A stretch of 64,000 bases of DNA from Apostichopus japonicus (taxonomy: Eukaryota > Echinodermata > Holothuroidea > Aspidochirotida > Stichopodidae). The first letter of the stretch is position 1, and every line of letters begins with the position of its first letter. Both the position numbers and the translations under genes were made by a program. Where the stretch lies: positions 5,041,501 to 5,105,500 of the forward strand of contig NC_092572.1 of NCBI RefSeq assembly GCF_037975245.1, given 5' to 3'. Below the pieces are notes generated by a model, which worked only from the letters and a program-made list of their open reading frames with translations, was not told the origin of the DNA and made no database searches. Shown here in pieces: positions 14,801 through 29,800 of this stretch.

Positions 14801-17800
14801 GGTAGACCCTTTTTCCAGAGGATCCGGTCACCTTCAACATCACGGATGTCCGTCCGTCTATCACTCAGGTCACTGGGCCAGATTACTCTTGTTCTGAACT
14901 CAGCTTTACCAGTGTCACGGTCAGCGACCACGGGCTGTACGAGTGTCGGGCAAACCAACGCACCGTCAGTAAATCAAGAATGTTTGAGCTGGTCATATCT
15001 GGTAAGTTTAAGAACATTAGATGGGATTATAATCAGCCGGTTGTGCTTCATAACCTTAGGCCTACATGTACAGTACTCATACTCAGTCACCCCGTTCTAC
15101 CCTAGCCACTCCCCCTCCCCACACACCCCACCCCAACCCCTTAGCAGTAACTTTTCAACAATGACCTCCACGTGGGTGTGGTCATTTTTCTGGAAAGGTG
15201 GCAAACTCCTGACATTGGTCTGTCTGTTCTATTCATACATGTGGTGACATTGGAGATGATTAGATAGAACAATTGAAGACTCATTAAGAGAAAATGGATG
15301 GTACCGTGTGCATCAAAAAAAAGGAAAAAAATTCTGTTTGAATTCTTTTTGGTCGAGCTTTGTTTAGTCGGTGAGATGTACATGGTTTATAATTTACGTG
15401 GAGCTGATGAAATTTGAATGACTTTTTTGCTTATTTATATAGCCCCGCCTGCGATAACATCATCACATCCATCAGATGTCACCGTTTTACTGGGAGACCC
15501 TTACACCTTCATCTGTAATGCCACCGGCTACCCTGCTCCGGACATCACCTGGTATAAGAACGGTCTGGTAAGATTAGATCAGTTAATGGCTTCACACTTG
15601 CTGTATCTATGAAGAAACATAAAATAATGCTTTGGGCAGTTATCACACACTAAGTAACACGTAGATTATTAATGACTGCTATTTTGTAAGGTAAAAAGAA
15701 GATATAAATTTTAATTAATTTATAATTGATGCAATTGTCAAAGTAAGAAGGTGGAGTCACTGGGTAAAAATTATAACAACTGAATGCTCGAAATGACTAA
15801 TTGTTAATTTAAACTTCATTAGGTTTATACAAAAACAAAGAAATAGGAAGGGAAGCTACAGAAGTGACTTGTCCGTCCATCGTTAGACATTCCATGCTCG
15901 TGAAAAAGTCCACTAGAGTCATGCTATATTACCTCAAAACTAAATAAATAATGACAACTCTGCTTTGTTTATTTTAATTCCGTCCCATTTATTTCTTCAT
16001 TATTCAAGAGATGTCTGAACAGTAGATTTGTTGGTCTGTTCATTACTGTTTTCATTCATTTTTTTGTTCATTGTTTTTTTTCATTCAATTGTTCCATCAT
16101 GTATTCATTTGTTCATTTATACATTTGTTCATTTATTTATTCATTCATTCATTCCTTTAGTTATTCATTGAGTTATTCATTCATTCTTTTATCCATTCAG
16201 TCATTCAATACTTTATTCATTCATTCATTTAGTCATTCATTCAGGCATTTAAAATTTATTTATTTATTCAGTCATTCATTTCTTTATTCATTCATTCATT
16301 TCTTTATTCATTCATTCATTACTTTATTCATTCAGTCATTCATTTCTTTATTCATTCATTCATTACTTTATTCATTCAGTCATTTAGTCATTCCTTTATT
16401 CATTCATTGTTTTATTCATTCATTGATTTAGTCATTGTTTTATTCATTCATTCCTTTAGTTATTCATTCATTCCTTTAGTTATTCATTCATTCCTTTAGT
16501 TATTCATTGAGTTATTCATTCATTCTTTTATCCATTCAGTCATTCAATACTTTATTCATTCATTCATTTAGTCATTCATTCAGGCATTTAAAATTTATTT
16601 ATTCAGTCATTCATTTCTTTATTCATTCATTCATTACTTTATTCATCGTTAGACATTCCATCGTTAGACAGTCCATCGTTAGACATTCCATGCTCGTGAA
16701 AAAGTCCACTAGAGTCATGCTATATTACCTCAAAACTAAATAAATAATGACAACTCTGCTTTGTTTATTTTAATTCCGTCCCATTTATTTCTTCATTATT
16801 CAAGAGATGTCTGAACAGTAGATTTGTTGGTCTATTCATTACTGTTTTCATTCATTTTTTTGTTCATTGTTTTTTTTCATTCAATTGTTCCATCATGTAT
16901 TCATTTGTTCATTTATACATTTGTTCATTTATTTATTCATTCATTCATTCCTTTAGTTATTCATTGAGTTATTCATTCATTCTTTTATCCATTCAGTCAT
17001 TCAATACTTTATTCATTCATTCATTTAGTCATTCATTCAGGCATTTAAAATTTATTTATTCAGTCATTCATTTCTTTATTCATTCATTCATTTCTTTATT
17101 CATTCATTCATTACTTTATTCATTCAGTCATTCATTTCTTTATTCATTCATTCATTACTTTATTCATTCAGTCATTTAGTCATTCCTTTATTCATTCATT
17201 GTTTTATTCATTCATTGATTTAGTCATTGTTTTATTCATTCATTCCTTTAGTTATTCATTCATTCCTTTAGTTATTCATTCATTCCTTTAGTTATTCATT
17301 GAGTTATTCATTCATTCTTTTATCCATTCAGTCATTCAATACTTTATTCATTCATTCATTTAGTCATTCATTCAGGCATTTAAAATTTATTTATTCAGGC
17401 ATTCATTTCTTTATTCATTCATTCATTACTTTATTCATTCAGTCATTCATTTCTTTATTCATTCATTACTTTATTCATTCAGTCATTTAGTCATTCCTTT
17501 ATTCATTCATTGTTTTATTCATTCATTCCTTTAGTCATTGTTTTATTCATTCATTCCTTTAGTATTTCATTGAGTTATTCATTCATTCATTTAGTTATTC
17601 ATTGAGTTATTCATTCATTCCTTTATCCATTCAGTCATCCATTACTTTATTCATTCATTTCTTTATTCATTCAGTCATTCCTTTATTCATTTATTCAATT
17701 ATTCATTCCTTTATTCATTATTTCCTTAGTCATTCATTGAGTTATTTAGTCATTCATTACTTGATTCATTCAATCATTTAGTCATTCCTTCATTCATTCA

Positions 17801-20800
17801 TTTATTCATTCATTTATGCATTCATTCCTTTAGTCATTCCTTGATTTATTCATTCATTTATTCATTCATTTATGCATTCATTCCTTTAGTCATTCCTTGA
17901 TTTATTCATTCATTCCTTTATTCATTATTTCCTTAGTCATTCATTGAGTTATTTAGTCCTTCATTACTTGATTCATTCATTCATTTATGCATTCCTTTAG
18001 TCATTCATTGATTTATTCATCCATTCCTTTATTCCTGCAGTCTCTCAGTCAGTCATGCAATCATTCCCTCTGATCAATCGTTCATTCATTTTGTTCAAAC
18101 AATCCATCGATTATTCACTAGCTATTCATCCATATCATTACATTTCACCATGATCGTTGTATTTCTTGATGTTGCAGGAGATGATGTCCAGTAATAGAGT
18201 TGAAATGAGTCCAGGAGTTTTACACATCATTCACGCAGAAGGCCTAGACTCTGGAAACTATTCTTGTCACGCCAGCAACTCAGTTGGACAGGTTGACAGT
18301 ACCGTTACAGAGTTTTTTGTTCAAGGTTTGTGTGCACAGCTCAAAGCTACAAATGAATAGTGTCTCTCTTATAGGATGATTTTGCTCATAAATTGGTCAA
18401 TTTAATTTATATGCTGATTGGGTAGGTTTTATTGATTTATGTTTCATTATAACTAAATCTGAAACTTTGAATATCTTTAGTTCCAATTAATTATCTACAT
18501 GTTATTGTCCTGGGCCATTGCAGGTTATTGTCTCAAGCAGGTTATGTACATGGACCATGTGTTACTTAACCACAGTGCAACCACTATAGAATGCTGATAC
18601 ATAAGTGGAAGTGTACACATGTCTCATATGACTTATTTTCATAAAGTCACCATATCTACAAAGACCCTGACAATGGAGAGTGGGGAGGGGTGGGGGTGAG
18701 AAGATATTTACAGTAATAATATTTGCATGATGCTGCCCCCCCCCCCCCCAGGTGACAATTTTGACATAGCTGAATATTGGTTTGGATCCTGGCCTCTCCA
18801 GTTAGTCAATTAAACTTGACAAGATGTCAACCAAACTGTCAGTTTTTTTGTTTTTTTTGTACACTAACATTTTAAAATAATTTTTTCTTGTTAAATACTC
18901 ACTTTTTGATATCCTGTTTATAAAGATTTAAATTTATACTGGAAATAAATAAATGAAAAAAAAAATGAAATGAAGTCACATAGATTTAATACTGAATCTG
19001 CCTGTTCTATACCAGATATTTCAAGGAATGATTTAAATAAATGTTCTCTTCGTCTGTTAGATATCAAATTAAATCAAATGTGATCATTATGACGTGGACA
19101 GAAACAAAATGGTAAAGCAAATACGAACATTTCTGTTCAATCACTTGTTTCATTTCTCAATCAAAGTGGTTTTTCTGTTGTCTCATCTTTCGGTACAGGC
19201 CTCTACTTTACCAAGCAGCCGCCTGCCGCTGTATTCCTGAACAAAGGCGATTCTATGATTCTCAACTGTTCGGCAGCCGGTTCTAAGTTTGAGATCGTAA
19301 TTCAATGGTTTAAGGACAGTGTCAAGATCAAAACACCCTGTGTGGAACCAGGGTGAGTTAAAAAATAAAATAAAGATTGTCACTCTGAGAAACAGTACTC
19401 GAGTCCCTGTCAGGAACCAGGGTGAGATAAAACATAAAATAAAGATTGTCACTCAGAAAAACAGTACTCGAGTCCCTTGTCAGGAACCAGGGTGAGTTAA
19501 AAAATAAAATAAAGATTGTCACTCTGAGAAACAGTACTCAAGTCCCTTGTCAGGAACCAGGGTGAGTTAAAACATAAAATAAAGATTGTCACTCAGAGAA
19601 ACAGTACTCGAGTCCCTGTCAGGAACCAGGGTGAGTTAAAAAATAAAATAAAGATTGTCACTCTGAGAAACAGTACTCGAGTCCCTTGTCAGGAACCAGG
19701 GTGAGTTAAAAACTAAACTAAAGATTGTCACTCTGAGAAACAGTACTCGAGTCCCTTGTCAGGAACCAGGGTGAGTTAAAAAATAAAATAAAGATTGTCA
19801 CTCTGAGAAACAGTACTCGAGTCCCTTGTCAGGAACCAGGGTGAGTTAAAAAATAAAATAAAGATTGTCACTCTGAGAAACAGTACTCGAGTCCCTTGTC
19901 AGGAACCAGGGTGAGATAAAACATAAAATAAAGATTGTCACTCAGAGAAACAGTACTTGAGTCCCTGTCAGGAACCAGGGTGAGCTAACACATAAAATAA
20001 AGATTGCCACTCAGAGAAACAGTAGTGGAGTCCCTTGTCAGGAACCAGGGTGAGTTAAAAATAAAATAAAGATTGTCACTCTGAGAAACAGTACTCGAGT
20101 CCCTTGTCAGGAACCAGGGTGAGTTAAAAATAAAATAAAGATTGTCACTCTGAGAAACAGTACTCGAGTCCCTTGTCAGTAACCAGGGTGAGTTAAGAAA
20201 TCAAATAAAGATTGTCACTCTGAGAAACAGTAGTGGAGTCCTTAAAATGAACAAATTATCACTTTCAGTGCCTTTATTCCGGTATCAATTATATTTAATT
20301 TATTAATAGGATCAGTTATATGCACATATGAAAAGCAAAGTATTAATTAATTAAAGTGATTAAAACAGACTCAGAATAAAAGAAAATAAAAGATATAAGA
20401 AGTTATGGATATTAAAATACTTCGATAGATTGTTACAAAAGATTTTAAAACTTAATTTTGAATTAAAAATGTAGCTTTATAAATTATAGGAATTTTCTAA
20501 ACTGTGTGTGATTCTAAAACTCGGAGTGATTGTAGGATTTCGTAAATTGTAGTTTGTCTTATTACACAGGGAATTAACAATGATGAGGATAATCTTTATA
20601 CAACATGGAGATCAAAAACATCTTGCTATGTCAAGAGATATGGCCATCGATCAACAGAAATAGTATCACTTTCGAGATCCGGATTTAGGAATCACAAATG
20701 ATTTCCGAGTTGGTTAGCATCATGTTTGATCTCTAGAGTAAAGCACAATATGTCACCAAAAACAGAACTAGTATTGTTTGATAAAGGTGACAAACGCCTA

Positions 20801-23800
20801 CAGTGGAATTACGACCTTCCTTACCGGTTTCGAACCTCTGGACATACAATCAGCGTCCATAGCCTAGTGGTTAGGGTGTCCGCATATAAAGTGGGATGCC
20901 CTGGTTTGAGTCGCGGTGGAGGCTGGAAGTTTGTTCACTGTTCTGGAATTTCCAACTCACTACAAATTTAAAATATTTATATATATATATATATACATAT
21001 ATCTTTTTATGCAAAGTATAGTTCTTCGAGTATAGATTAAAATATGGAGGATTCAGCTGGATTTGTTTATTCATTTTCATCCAATGTGGCTATAGGTCAG
21101 ACAACTGCCATGTGTACACCAACGATACCTACCTGCATCTCAAGAACATAAGGAAACGTGACTCTGGGAATTACACCTGTACAGCCAAAGAGAGGGGTGC
21201 GCTCCTGGAACCTCTGGTCATCCTAACCAAGACACGGCTAGAAATTCTAGGTATGTAACCAGGGGCTGCTTAGACACCATATTACCCCTCACCTAAGACA
21301 AAAGTGGTTGGGGATGGGGGATGGGAGTGATTATTTTGAAGGTATAGGTTTGAAATATCTGAGGAACGTGAACTCACGTAATGCACACCTGTAACGAACC
21401 TTTGATTCTGTTAAGTATTTTTCTGACTCCTATCTGTTTTGTTTTCAAACACTAGCAAACACTGTCTGAACCAAATGCATTGTTTAACCTGTATGTATAC
21501 ACCCTTTTCAAAAAATACACCCTTTTCCAAATTATGACCAAAAACAAGAGCCTACTATGGCATCCAGTATTCCCAGGCGGTCACCCATCCAAGTACTGAC
21601 TAGACTCGACGATGCTTCGCTTCGGTGATCGAACAAGAACCGATATAGTCAATGTGATATGGTTGTGTAAATTACGTGCTATTTAACTCCTTCTTTTCTG
21701 TTTTTCTTTTGTGGGGGGGGGGGGGGGCATTTACTCAGGCCTTATCTGACTCATTTTACTCTGTGACTTCCGTGATGGGACAAGAACCGGTATATGCAAT
21801 GTCGAGACATGGTCGAGACATTATATGTGAAAATGTGTGCTATAAAAGTCATTCTTTCTATTCTGGTATTTCTTTCATTAACTCTGACCTTATCTGACTA
21901 ATTTAAAGGCATTGAAGACTCGCCCCAAACCGTGTACGGCCATCTGAAAAAGTTAACTTTCTGTTGCTTGCAAGTGACATTTTGTTTGTGTCGCTACAAA
22001 ATGCAGACAGTAATGAAACGTGATACCTTGTTATCTTTAGCTGGACCTGAGATGTCCATCGCTGTATTGTTTGTACACTGTGCTGTGGGTATTGACCGCA
22101 GCTGTATGTACTGACTGTACACTAGTGTCTAATTACCGACGATAGCAAGCTGTGTGTGTATTTTCTGGGATCGATGGTGGTGTCTAACACTTCTGTTACA
22201 CCTCATTCGAAACTAGATCAGATTACTGGCATAAGATGTTTCTTTTTGCGCGAGTCTTCACACGCTTAATCTTCTTCTTTTCTGGGTTTTTTTTTGGGGG
22301 GGAAGGGGAGGCTAGGGTTGGCATTCACTCTGACCTTATCTGACAAATTTAACTCTGCTGTTTTAATTTTTACCCTCACAATGCTCAGAGCCTCCAATAT
22401 TTGAGAGCATTTTACCGGAGACTACCATCGGCATGTACCAGGAAGACATTGAGATTAACTGCCAGGTTACGGGCAATCCCACTCCAGTTGTACACTGGTT
22501 TAAAGATGGATATGACTTCTACAATGACACCCATCGCCAGGTGAGTCCCTACTGTTCCTGTGTTGCATAATGTTTGCTTTTGTTGTCATGACAACTATGA
22601 AAGATCATCCTAGAAGATTTCGGCCTTTTGTGGTAGAAATGATCAATTTTCATAATTTTCAACAAAGAATTGGGTAAATTTGGCCAGACTTGTTCTTTAA
22701 GAGGTGCAGTGAACTAGTTGCAATTCAAACCCTCATGAAGTGTTAATATTTTATGGCTTTGAACCAATTTGCATGAATTCATCTATTTTATGTGAACTTT
22801 AATTTTCATGATGTGAGAACCACAGTAGGGAAAATTCCCAAAACCGATAAAACAAAAAGTTTAATTTAATCCTTTTCATTTTTCGATAGACATTTGGTAG
22901 TAGGGTAAGAATCCAGAAGTTAACAGGGACAGATAGAGGCGTCTATGTGTGTGTGGCAGAGAACAAAGCTGGAGAGATAAGACAACAGACCAACCTTGTT
23001 ATTAGAAGTGAGTATATTTACATATATATATATATATATATCAGTGGGGGAGCTAGGGGTATTTGTCAGAGGGGTGAGAATGGTCTGTAGGGGCCACTAT
23101 CTAAGTGGAGCGCCACCACAAGTTGGCACAGAGTGTACAGAAATTTTTTGAGTAAAGATATTCCCTAGATTGTGGGAAATGACCCTTTCTGGGCCTTGCT
23201 AATTTGCAGATAAACAAGAATAAATAGCCATTAGAGCATTTTTTCAAAAAATTACACCAACAAAATGTGACAAATGTCAATAGGTAGATGAGAGCGCAAT
23301 AAAAAAAGTCAATAATGGCTAATAAGTAAAAGTGGGTAAAAAGCTGAAAAGGGCGCCAGCAGTCCATTTGAGTCCGTCAGGGGGGCATCCGCCACCTCTG
23401 ACTGTATGGACCCTCCCCAACTGATATATATAATACACCTCATAACAAGCATATTTATAGCACCATGATGCCTCTCTCCTACACTCTCACTGTATTCATT
23501 CTCTGGTAGCCTGGGCAGACCCGACGACAGGGAGGGGTGGGGGGAGGGGCCCAGGGTCAGTTAGAGGCCAAGGAAATATAGGATATTAAGAGCAATGCAA
23601 AAAGTGGGCCAAGTGGACTTAATTGTCCATAGGGCCTAACTTGGCTTGACACCTCTAACTTAGAGATTACACAAAATTCACAAGTCAGCCTTCTTAACAG
23701 ATCTGCAGAGTATATACAGGTGCCTCCCCCACCCCTCCCCCACCCTCCCCCACCTGCCCCCCAACACTCAACACTCCTCTGTTCACCTTCTTCAGCACAC

Positions 23801-26800
23801 TTTCTTAATTGATTATACTCATGCATGATGGGATAAGACACACCTTCAACCCAGACAAAAAAATTATCACTAAAAAGGCCCACAACTTACCCAACGGTTT
23901 TCAAATTTTCACAAATTCGTTACCATCATTTTTCGTATCACATTTCTATGCCTGGCTATCAATTGTAGCATAAAATAGCCACAATTTCAGCTTACCAATC
24001 TTACCTCTATTGACAGCGCCCCCATCGGCCCTGAACGTTACTATCGTCGGGGGTTACTCGTACGCCATCGTGAGATATATCGTGGAGGATGACGGTGGAA
24101 GTCAAGCAACCTCTCTTCAGATGGAGCTGAGAGAAGTATTACCTCGTCTGACACAGTGGGTGGCAGTATCAGCCAATATATCAGGCAATCAGGTGGGCCA
24201 GAATGACATAGCAAACTTGTATCTAATATCAGGCAATCAGGTGGGCCAGTATGACATAGCAAACTTATATCCAATATATCAGGCAATCAGGTGGGCCAGT
24301 ATAACATAGCAAACTTGTATCTAATATCAGGCAATCAGGTGGGCCAGTATGACATAGCAAACTTGTATCTAATATATCAGGTGGGCCAGTATGACAGCAA
24401 ACTTATCCAATATATCAGGCAATCAGGTGGGCCAGTATGACATAACAAACTTGTATCCAATATATCAGGCAATCAGGTGGGCCAGTATGACATAGCAAAC
24501 TTATATCCAATATATCAGGCAATCAGGTGGGCCAGTATAACATAGCAAACTTGTATCTAATATCAGGCAATCAGGTGGGCCAGTATGACATAGCAAACTT
24601 GTATCTAATATATCAGGTGGGCCAGTATGACAGCAAACTTATATCCAATATATCAGGCAATCAGGTGGGCCAGTATGACATAGCAAACTTGTATCCAATA
24701 TATCAGGTGGGCCAGTATGACATAGCAAACATCCAATATATCAGGTGGGCCAGTATGACAGCAAACTTATATCTAATATATCAGGCAATCAGGTGGGCCA
24801 GTATGACATAGCAAACTTGTATCTAATATATCAGGTGGGCCAGTATGACAGCAAACTTATATCCAATATATCAGGTGGGCCAGTATGACATAGCAAACTT
24901 GTATCCAATCCCAAGCTTGTATCCAATGTCTGTTAATGTTAATAATTGATGGAGCCATTTTTTTATCATATCCTGAGAAAACTTCCATTTGAATAATGAG
25001 ATGTCTCACTCAGTCTACTTACTATTGTCACACAAACAGACTAATGTTTTATCTTCCAAACCATGTATTTCATTATGATTATTATTTTTTTTTTTGGCAT
25101 ATTTTGAGGCAGGCACCCTAATAGCTAGCATTCTAGCTTGCATATTATAATTTAGATTTGATCTTCATTTCCATCTTCCTTTGCCATTATTATTCTTTCG
25201 TAGGGTCAGTACATCTTACAGGGTCTGGACTATAATGCTTCCTATGAACTGAACATCTGGGCAATGAATGACATTGGTTCAGGACCAGCGGTGATGCGTG
25301 GCTTTAAGACTTTGTCCCCGGACAAAGGTGAGTGCATTAAATAACATGAACCTAGTACCCTGATTACAAACTGTGTATGTTCATAACAATAGTATTAAAA
25401 CACAGTACTTGTGTAGGATCTGCTTATCCCAATTGGCTTTTTAATGATAGATCTATCCATAAAAAGAAAATACAAAACGAATCCAGCATATGCATCTCTG
25501 TTACCAATTGTGTCTTAAATATCGTCCAGAACCCCGGACCTTTAACTAAGATTCTAGTCTGGACGCCCATCCAGTTTGATTCCACACAAACATGTACACT
25601 AGTTCCCTAAGATTCTAGTCTGGACATCCATCCAGTTTGATTCCACACAAACATGTACACTAGTTCTCTAAGATTCTAGTCTGGACGTCCATCCAGTTTG
25701 ATTTCACACAAACATGTACACTGGTTCCCTAAGATTCTAGTCCGGACGTCCATCCAGTTTGATTTCACACAAACATGTACACTAGTTCCCTAAGATTCTA
25801 GCCTGGACGTCCATCCAGTTTGATTTCACACAAACATGTACACTAGTTCCCTAAGATTCTAGTCTGGACATCCATCCAGTTTGATTCCACACAAACATGT
25901 ACACTAGTTCTCTAAGATTCTAGTCTGGACATCCATCCAGTTTGATTTCACACAAACATGTACACTGGTTCCCTAAGATTCTAGTCCGGACGTCCATCCA
26001 GTTTGATTTCACACAAACATGTACACTAGTTCCCTAAGATTCTAGCCTGGACGTCCATCCAGTTTGATTTCACACAAACATGTACACTAGTTCCCTAAGA
26101 TTCTAGTCTGGACGTCCATCCAGTTTGATTCCACACAAACATGTACACTAGTTCCCTAAGATTCTAGTCTGGACATCCATCCAGTTTGATTCCACACAAA
26201 CATGTACACTAGTTCTCTAAGATTCTAGTCTGGACGTCCATCCAGTTTGATTTCACACAAACATGTACACTGGTTCCCTAAGATTCTAGTCCGGACGTCC
26301 ATCCAGTTTGATTTCACACAAACATGTACACTAGTTCCCTAAGATTCTAGCCTGGACGTCCATCCAGTTTGATTTCACACAAACATGTACACTAGTTCCC
26401 TAAGATTCTAGCCTGGACGTCCATCCAGTTTGATTTCACACAAACATGTACACTGGTTCCCTAAGATTCTAGTCTGGACGTCTATCCAGTTTGATTTCAC
26501 ACAAACATGTACACTGGTTCCCTAAGATTCTAGTCTGGACGTCTATCCAGTTTGATTTCACACAAACATGTACACTGGTTCCCTAAGATTCTAGTCTGGA
26601 CATCTATCCAGTTTGATTGCACACAAACATGTACACTAGTTCTCTAAGATTCTAGCCTGGACATCCATCCAGTCTGATTTCACACAAACATGTACACTAG
26701 TTCCCTAAGATTCTAGTCTGGACGTCTATCCAGTTTGATTTCACACAAACATGTACACTAGTTCCCTAAGATTCTAGTCTGGACATCTATCCAGTTTGAT

Positions 26801-29800
26801 TGCACACAAACATGTACACTAGTTCTCTAAGATTCTAGTCTGGACGCCCATCCAGTTTGATTTCACACAAACATGTACACTAGTTCTCTAAGATTCTAGT
26901 CTGGACATCCATCCAGTTTGATTTCACACAAACATGTACACTAGTTCCCTAAGATTCTAGTCTGGACATCCATACAGTTTGATTTCACACAAACATGTAC
27001 ACTAGTTCCCTAAGATTCTAGTCTGGACATCCATCCAGTTTGATTTCGCACAAACATGTACACTAGTTCTCTAAGATTCTAGTCTGGACATCTATCCAGT
27101 TTGATTTCACACAAACATGTACACTAGTTCCCTAAGATTATAGTCTGGACGTCCATCCAGTTTGATATCACACAAACATGTACACTAGTTCCCTAAGATT
27201 CTAGTCTGGACATCCATCCAGTTTGATTTCACACAAACATGTACACTAGTTCCCTAAGATTCTAGTCTGGACATCCATACAGTTTGATTTCACACAAACA
27301 TGTACACTAGTTCCCTAAGATTCTAGTCTGGACGTCCATCCAGTTTGATTTCACACAAACATGTACACTAGTTCCCTAAGATTCTAGTCTGGACGTCCAT
27401 CCAGTTTGATTTCACACAAACATGTACATTAGTTCCCTAAGATTCTAGTCTGGACGCCCATCCAGTTTGATTTCACACAAACATGTACATTAGTTCCCTA
27501 AGATTCTAGTCTGGACATCCATCCAGTTTAATTTCACACAGCATCGCTTATATCCCCCTCTGATTCTAGCATACACACCGAACAATGGGAACAATAGCAC
27601 AACTGTGGCCAGAACTGGGGGCGGAGGATCTTCTACGTTGCTCTTCGTTGCAGTCATCGCTGCCGTGTTGATTGTCTCTCTTGTACTCGTCTTTCTGCTC
27701 ATTGGCAGATTGAGACGCTTGCTAAATGGTCAGTACCAATTTGACTATTCTATTTTCTGTTATTTTCATGTTCAATATCATACACTCAAGTACCACCCAG
27801 TTGGGACAATGTTTTCTATACTGTAGTGTTATCTCCCACTTCAGATCACTCGTATTGTCAGTACGAGCAGTATGAATATCATGTTTCTATCAGATAAAGA
27901 TTACAAACTGTTTGTACTGTAAATGTGAGTGCTTTGAAGCATGATATTAGAGGACAGTTTAGAGCAATTAGAAACAGATAAAGGTTAAGAACTGTTCATA
28001 CTGTCAGTACGAGTGCTTTGAAGCATGGTATGAGAGGACAGTTTAGAGTGGTATTAGCATTAGAATCAGATAAATATGAGGAACTGTTTATACTGTCGGT
28101 ACGAGTGCTTTAAAGCATGGTATGAGAGAACAGTTTAGTGTGGTATTAGAATCAGATAAAGATGAGGAACTGTTCATACTGTCAGTACGAGTGCTTTGAA
28201 GCATGGTATGAGAGAACAGTTTAGTGTGGTATTAGCATTAGAATCAGATAAAGATGAGGAACTGTTCATACTGTTAGTACGAGTGCTTTGAAGCATGATA
28301 TGGAAGGACAGTTTAGAGTGGTATTAGCATTAGAATCAGATAAAGATGAGGAACTGTTTATACTGTCAGTACGAGTGCTTTGAAGCATGATATGGGAGGA
28401 CAGTTTAGTGTGGTATTAGAATCAGATAAAGATGAAGAACTGTTTATACTGTCAGTATGAGTGCTTTGAAGCATGGTATGAGAGAACAGTTTAGAGTGGT
28501 ATTAGCATTAGAATCAGATAAAGATGAGGAACTGTTTATACTGTCAGTACGAGTGCTTTGAAGCATGGTATGAGAGAACAGTTTAGTGTGGTATTAGCAT
28601 TAGAATCAGATAAAGATTAGGAACTGTCCATACTGTCAGTACGAGTGCTTTGAAGCATGATATGGGAGGACAGTTTAGAGTGGTATTAGCATTAGAATCA
28701 GATAAAGATGAGGAACTGTTTATACTGTCAGTACGAGTGCTTTGAAGCATGGTATGAGAGAACTGTTTAGAGTGGTATTAGAATCAGATAAAGATGAGGA
28801 ACTGTTTATACTGTCAGTGCGAGTGCTTTGAAGCATGGTATGAGAGAACAGTGTGGAGTGGTAATAGCATTAGAATCAGATAAAGATGAGGAACTGTTTA
28901 TACTGTCAGTACGAGTGCTTTGAAGCATGATATGGGAGGACAGTTTAGAGTGGTATTAGCATTAGAATCAGATAAAGATGAGGAACTGTTTATACTGTCA
29001 GTACGTGTGCTTTGAAGCATGGTATGAGAGAACAGTGTGGAGTGGTAATAGCATTAGAATCAGATAAAGATGAGGAACTGTTCATACTGTCAGTACGAGT
29101 GCTTTGAAGCATGATATGGGAGGACAGTTTAGAGTGGTATTAGCATTAGAATCAGATAAAGATGAGGAACTGTTCATACTGTCAGTACGAGTGCTTTGAA
29201 GCATGATATGGAAGGACAGTTTAGAGTGGTATTAGCATTAGAATCAGATAAAGATTAGGAACTGTCCATACTGTCAGTACGAGGGCTTTGAAGCATGATA
29301 TGGGAGGACAGTTTAGAGTGGTATTAGCATTAGAATCAGATAAAGATGAAGAACTGTTTATACTGTCAGTACGAGTGCTTTGAAGCATGATATGGGAGAA
29401 CAGTTTAGTGTGGTATTAGCATTAGAATCAGATAAAGATGAGGAACTGTTTATACTGTCAGTACGAGTGCTTTGAAGCACGGTATGAGAGAACAGTTTAG
29501 AGTGGTATTAGCATTAGAATCAGATAAAGATGAGGAACTGTTTATACTGTCAGTGCGAGTGCTTTGAAGCATGGTATGAGAGAACAGTGTGGAGTGGTAA
29601 TAGCATTAGAATCAGATAAAGATGAGGAACTGTTTATACTGTCAGTACGAGTGCTTTGAAGCATGATATGGGAGGACAGTTTAGAGTGGTATTAGCATTA
29701 GAATCAGATAAAGATGAGGAACTGTTTATACTGTCAGTACGAGTGCTTTGAAGCATGGTATGAGAGAACTGTTTAGAGTGGTATTAGCATTAGAATCAGA

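Noticed and set aside
14846-15247. 133-codon plus-strand frame
   Set aside because: It overlaps Ig exon 7 in a different frame and lacks domain features.
16099-17490. Open frames of Ile-His-Ser-Phe repeats
   Set aside because: They are translations of the (ATTC)n simple repeat.
25545-27535. Regular direct repeats resembling a CRISPR array
   Set aside because: The whole 61-bp unit is repeated with no unique spacers, and the sequence is animal nuclear DNA. It is a minisatellite.
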